Origin: Chiridota heheva
Lineage: Eukaryota > Echinodermata > Holothuroidea > Apodida > Chiridotidae
DNA: 64,000 nt
Assembly (NCBI GenBank): GCA_020152595.1
Contig: JAIGNY010003313.1
Location: 186,001 to 250,000, forward strand
Reading direction: 5' to 3'
In this document: piece by piece, positions 62,891-64,000 of the stretch
How the letters are laid out: the number at the start of each line of letters is the position of its first letter
Position numbering within the stretch: the first letter of the stretch is position 1
Notes under the pieces: generated by a model
The model's database searches: none
What the model saw: the letters and a program-made list of their open reading frames with translations, nothing else
What the model was told of the DNA's origin: nothing
Program-made: the position numbers and the translations under genes

Positions 62891-64000
62891 GTTTGTTTGT
62901 TTGCTTGATGAAGGCTTAACGGCACCGCGACACAAGGGTCAAATTGTGCTGGAGAGGTTAGATTATTCCAGAGGAAGGGAAAAAAGTTAATAGGAGAAGT
63001 CTGATAGAAGGACAGGAGCTAATAGCAAAGAACCTGGAACCGAAAGAGGAAGTGCAGGGGTGCAAAAAAAGGGAAAAGGTAGAGGAATGGGGGAGGACTA
63101 AATATGGTTGTAGAGGGAGGTATGGTGAAGGAAGAGATATTTTTATCTGGGGAGTTATTCCAAAAGAGCTCGGCTATGGAGTTGTGAGGGGTGAAGGTAG
63201 CTCTGGGGAGGTTGTACAGGGGACAGGCAAGGAGGATATGGTGGACAGTGAGGGGGAAATAATAATTATTGCAGAGGGGTGGGGAATCCAGTAAGGAGGT
63301 AGGGGTGGGTGAGGTGGAGGTGGGGCGGGTGAGGTAAAGGTGGAGGTGGGTGAGGTGGAGGTGGAGGTGGGTGAGGTGGGGTGAGTGAGGTGGAGTGGGT
63401 GAGGTGGATGGTGGGGTGGATGAGGTGGAGATGGGGTGGGTAAGGTGGAGGTGGGGGTGAGGTGGAGGTGGAGGTGGGGGGGGGTGGGTGAGGTGGAGGT
63501 GGGGTGGGTGAGGTGGAGGTGGGGGTGGGTGAGGTGGATGTGGGGTGGGTGAGGTGGAGGTGGGGGTGGGTGAGGTGGGGGTGGGGGTGGGTGAGGTGGA
63601 GGTGGGGTGGGTGAGGTGGAGGTGGGGTGGGTGAGGTGGAGGTGGGGGGTGGGTGAGGTGGAGGTGGGGTGGGTGAGGTGGAGGTGGGGGTGGGTGAGGT
63701 GGAGGTGGGGTGGGTGAGGTGGAGGTGGGGTGGGTGAGGTGGGTGTGGCCTATTCTAAGGCAGGTAATGTGGACATTGTCTTTTCAGGAGACTGAGGTTG
63801 TGGATGATGGGTTTGGTTGGACTGGATGTTGTGGACTTTGTTATTATCGGTAACTGGCGGGGTCGGTGTTGTCCTTCCCTGGTTTGGGGATGGGGGTGAT
63901 GATAGCTGTCCTCCAGATATGAGGAAAAGAGTGTGAGGACCAAATTTGGTTGAGGATGGTGAGTAGGGTAGCTGTGGCCTTGTTGGAGAGGTGTTTCAGG
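62891..64000 (-). pseudogene. Decayed LINE (reverse transcriptase to 3' tail), split by a minisatellite; runs off the window
   Basis: Reading the minus strand from the window end, 63999-63847 gives a reverse-transcriptase N-terminal segment (TLLTILNQIWSSHSFP, WRTAIITPIPKPGKDN, then stops). At about 63775-63740 VHITCLRIGHTHLTH is the conserved RIGHTRLTH block near the LINE C-terminus, so the polymerase core between them is deleted. At about 63275-63110 PLTVHHILLACPLYNLPR is the HxxxxCPxY block that normally follows. The element ends at 62891 with CAAA repeats. The family is probably Jockey/CR1-like. The minisatellite at 63305-63745 lies between the RIGHT and HILL blocks. Confidence 0.75.
63305..63745. 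repeat. GGTGGGTGAGGTGGA minisatellite inside the LINE
   Basis: About 20 irregular units of GGTGGGTGAGGTGGAGGTGG. On the opposite strand it is CACCCACCTCACC, which continues the LINE codons for HTHLTHL. Confidence 0.9.

Noticed and set aside
59328..64000. ArfGAP zinc-finger exon of the fusion gene
   Set aside because: I looked on the minus strand for the CxxC...CxxC pattern and suitable splice sites and found none; it is likely beyond the window.

Overview
The window is animal nuclear DNA: AT-rich, GT-AG introns, non-LTR retrotransposons, tRNA-derived SINEs, many MITE-like elements with terminal inverted repeats, and a very high load of minisatellites. Together with an ADAP homologue joined to an UNC5/ankyrin-type ZU5-UPA-Death module, this suggests a marine invertebrate. 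My best guess is a non-vertebrate deuterostome such as an echinoderm, but the species cannot be fixed from the sequence alone.

Two protein-coding genes can be supported, and they converge tail to tail. On the plus strand, positions 3 to 4572 are a long exon (open at the left edge of the window) for a lysine-, serine- and proline-rich, probably disordered protein. Its frame is broken once near 3318. A phase-compatible last exon lies at 10547-10598, followed by a short 3' UTR. On the minus strand, twelve exons between 59327 and 24358 join in phase. They encode the end of an ArfGAP domain, two PH domains (the ADAP/centaurin-alpha layout), then ZU5, UPA and a C-terminal Death domain. The 5' exons with the ArfGAP zinc finger lie beyond the right edge of the window or were not found. 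This combined architecture is the main discovery candidate. It would link phosphoinositide and Arf signalling at membranes to a death-domain supramodule of the UNC5/PIDD/ankyrin type.

Layout: 1-11000, plus-strand gene with MITEs and a SINE in its intron. 11000-24300, gene-poor, with a 171-bp satellite, a 51-bp palindromic minisatellite, an 18-bp array, a 22-bp array, MITEs and SINEs. 24358-34644, the Death, UPA and ZU5 exons. 34645-42793, one intron holding a 4.5-kb array of a 75-bp unit and a 1.15-kb array of a 17-bp unit, exactly between the ADAP part and the ZU5-UPA-Death part. 42794-59327, PH and ArfGAP-tail exons separated by introns carrying a decayed LINE and several arrays. 59328-64000, MITE and LINE remnants. 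One of these LINEs has been invaded by a GGTGGG-type minisatellite that appears to have grown out of its own coding sequence.

Most long open frames in the tandem arrays are by-products of repeat periods that are multiples of three and are not called as genes.
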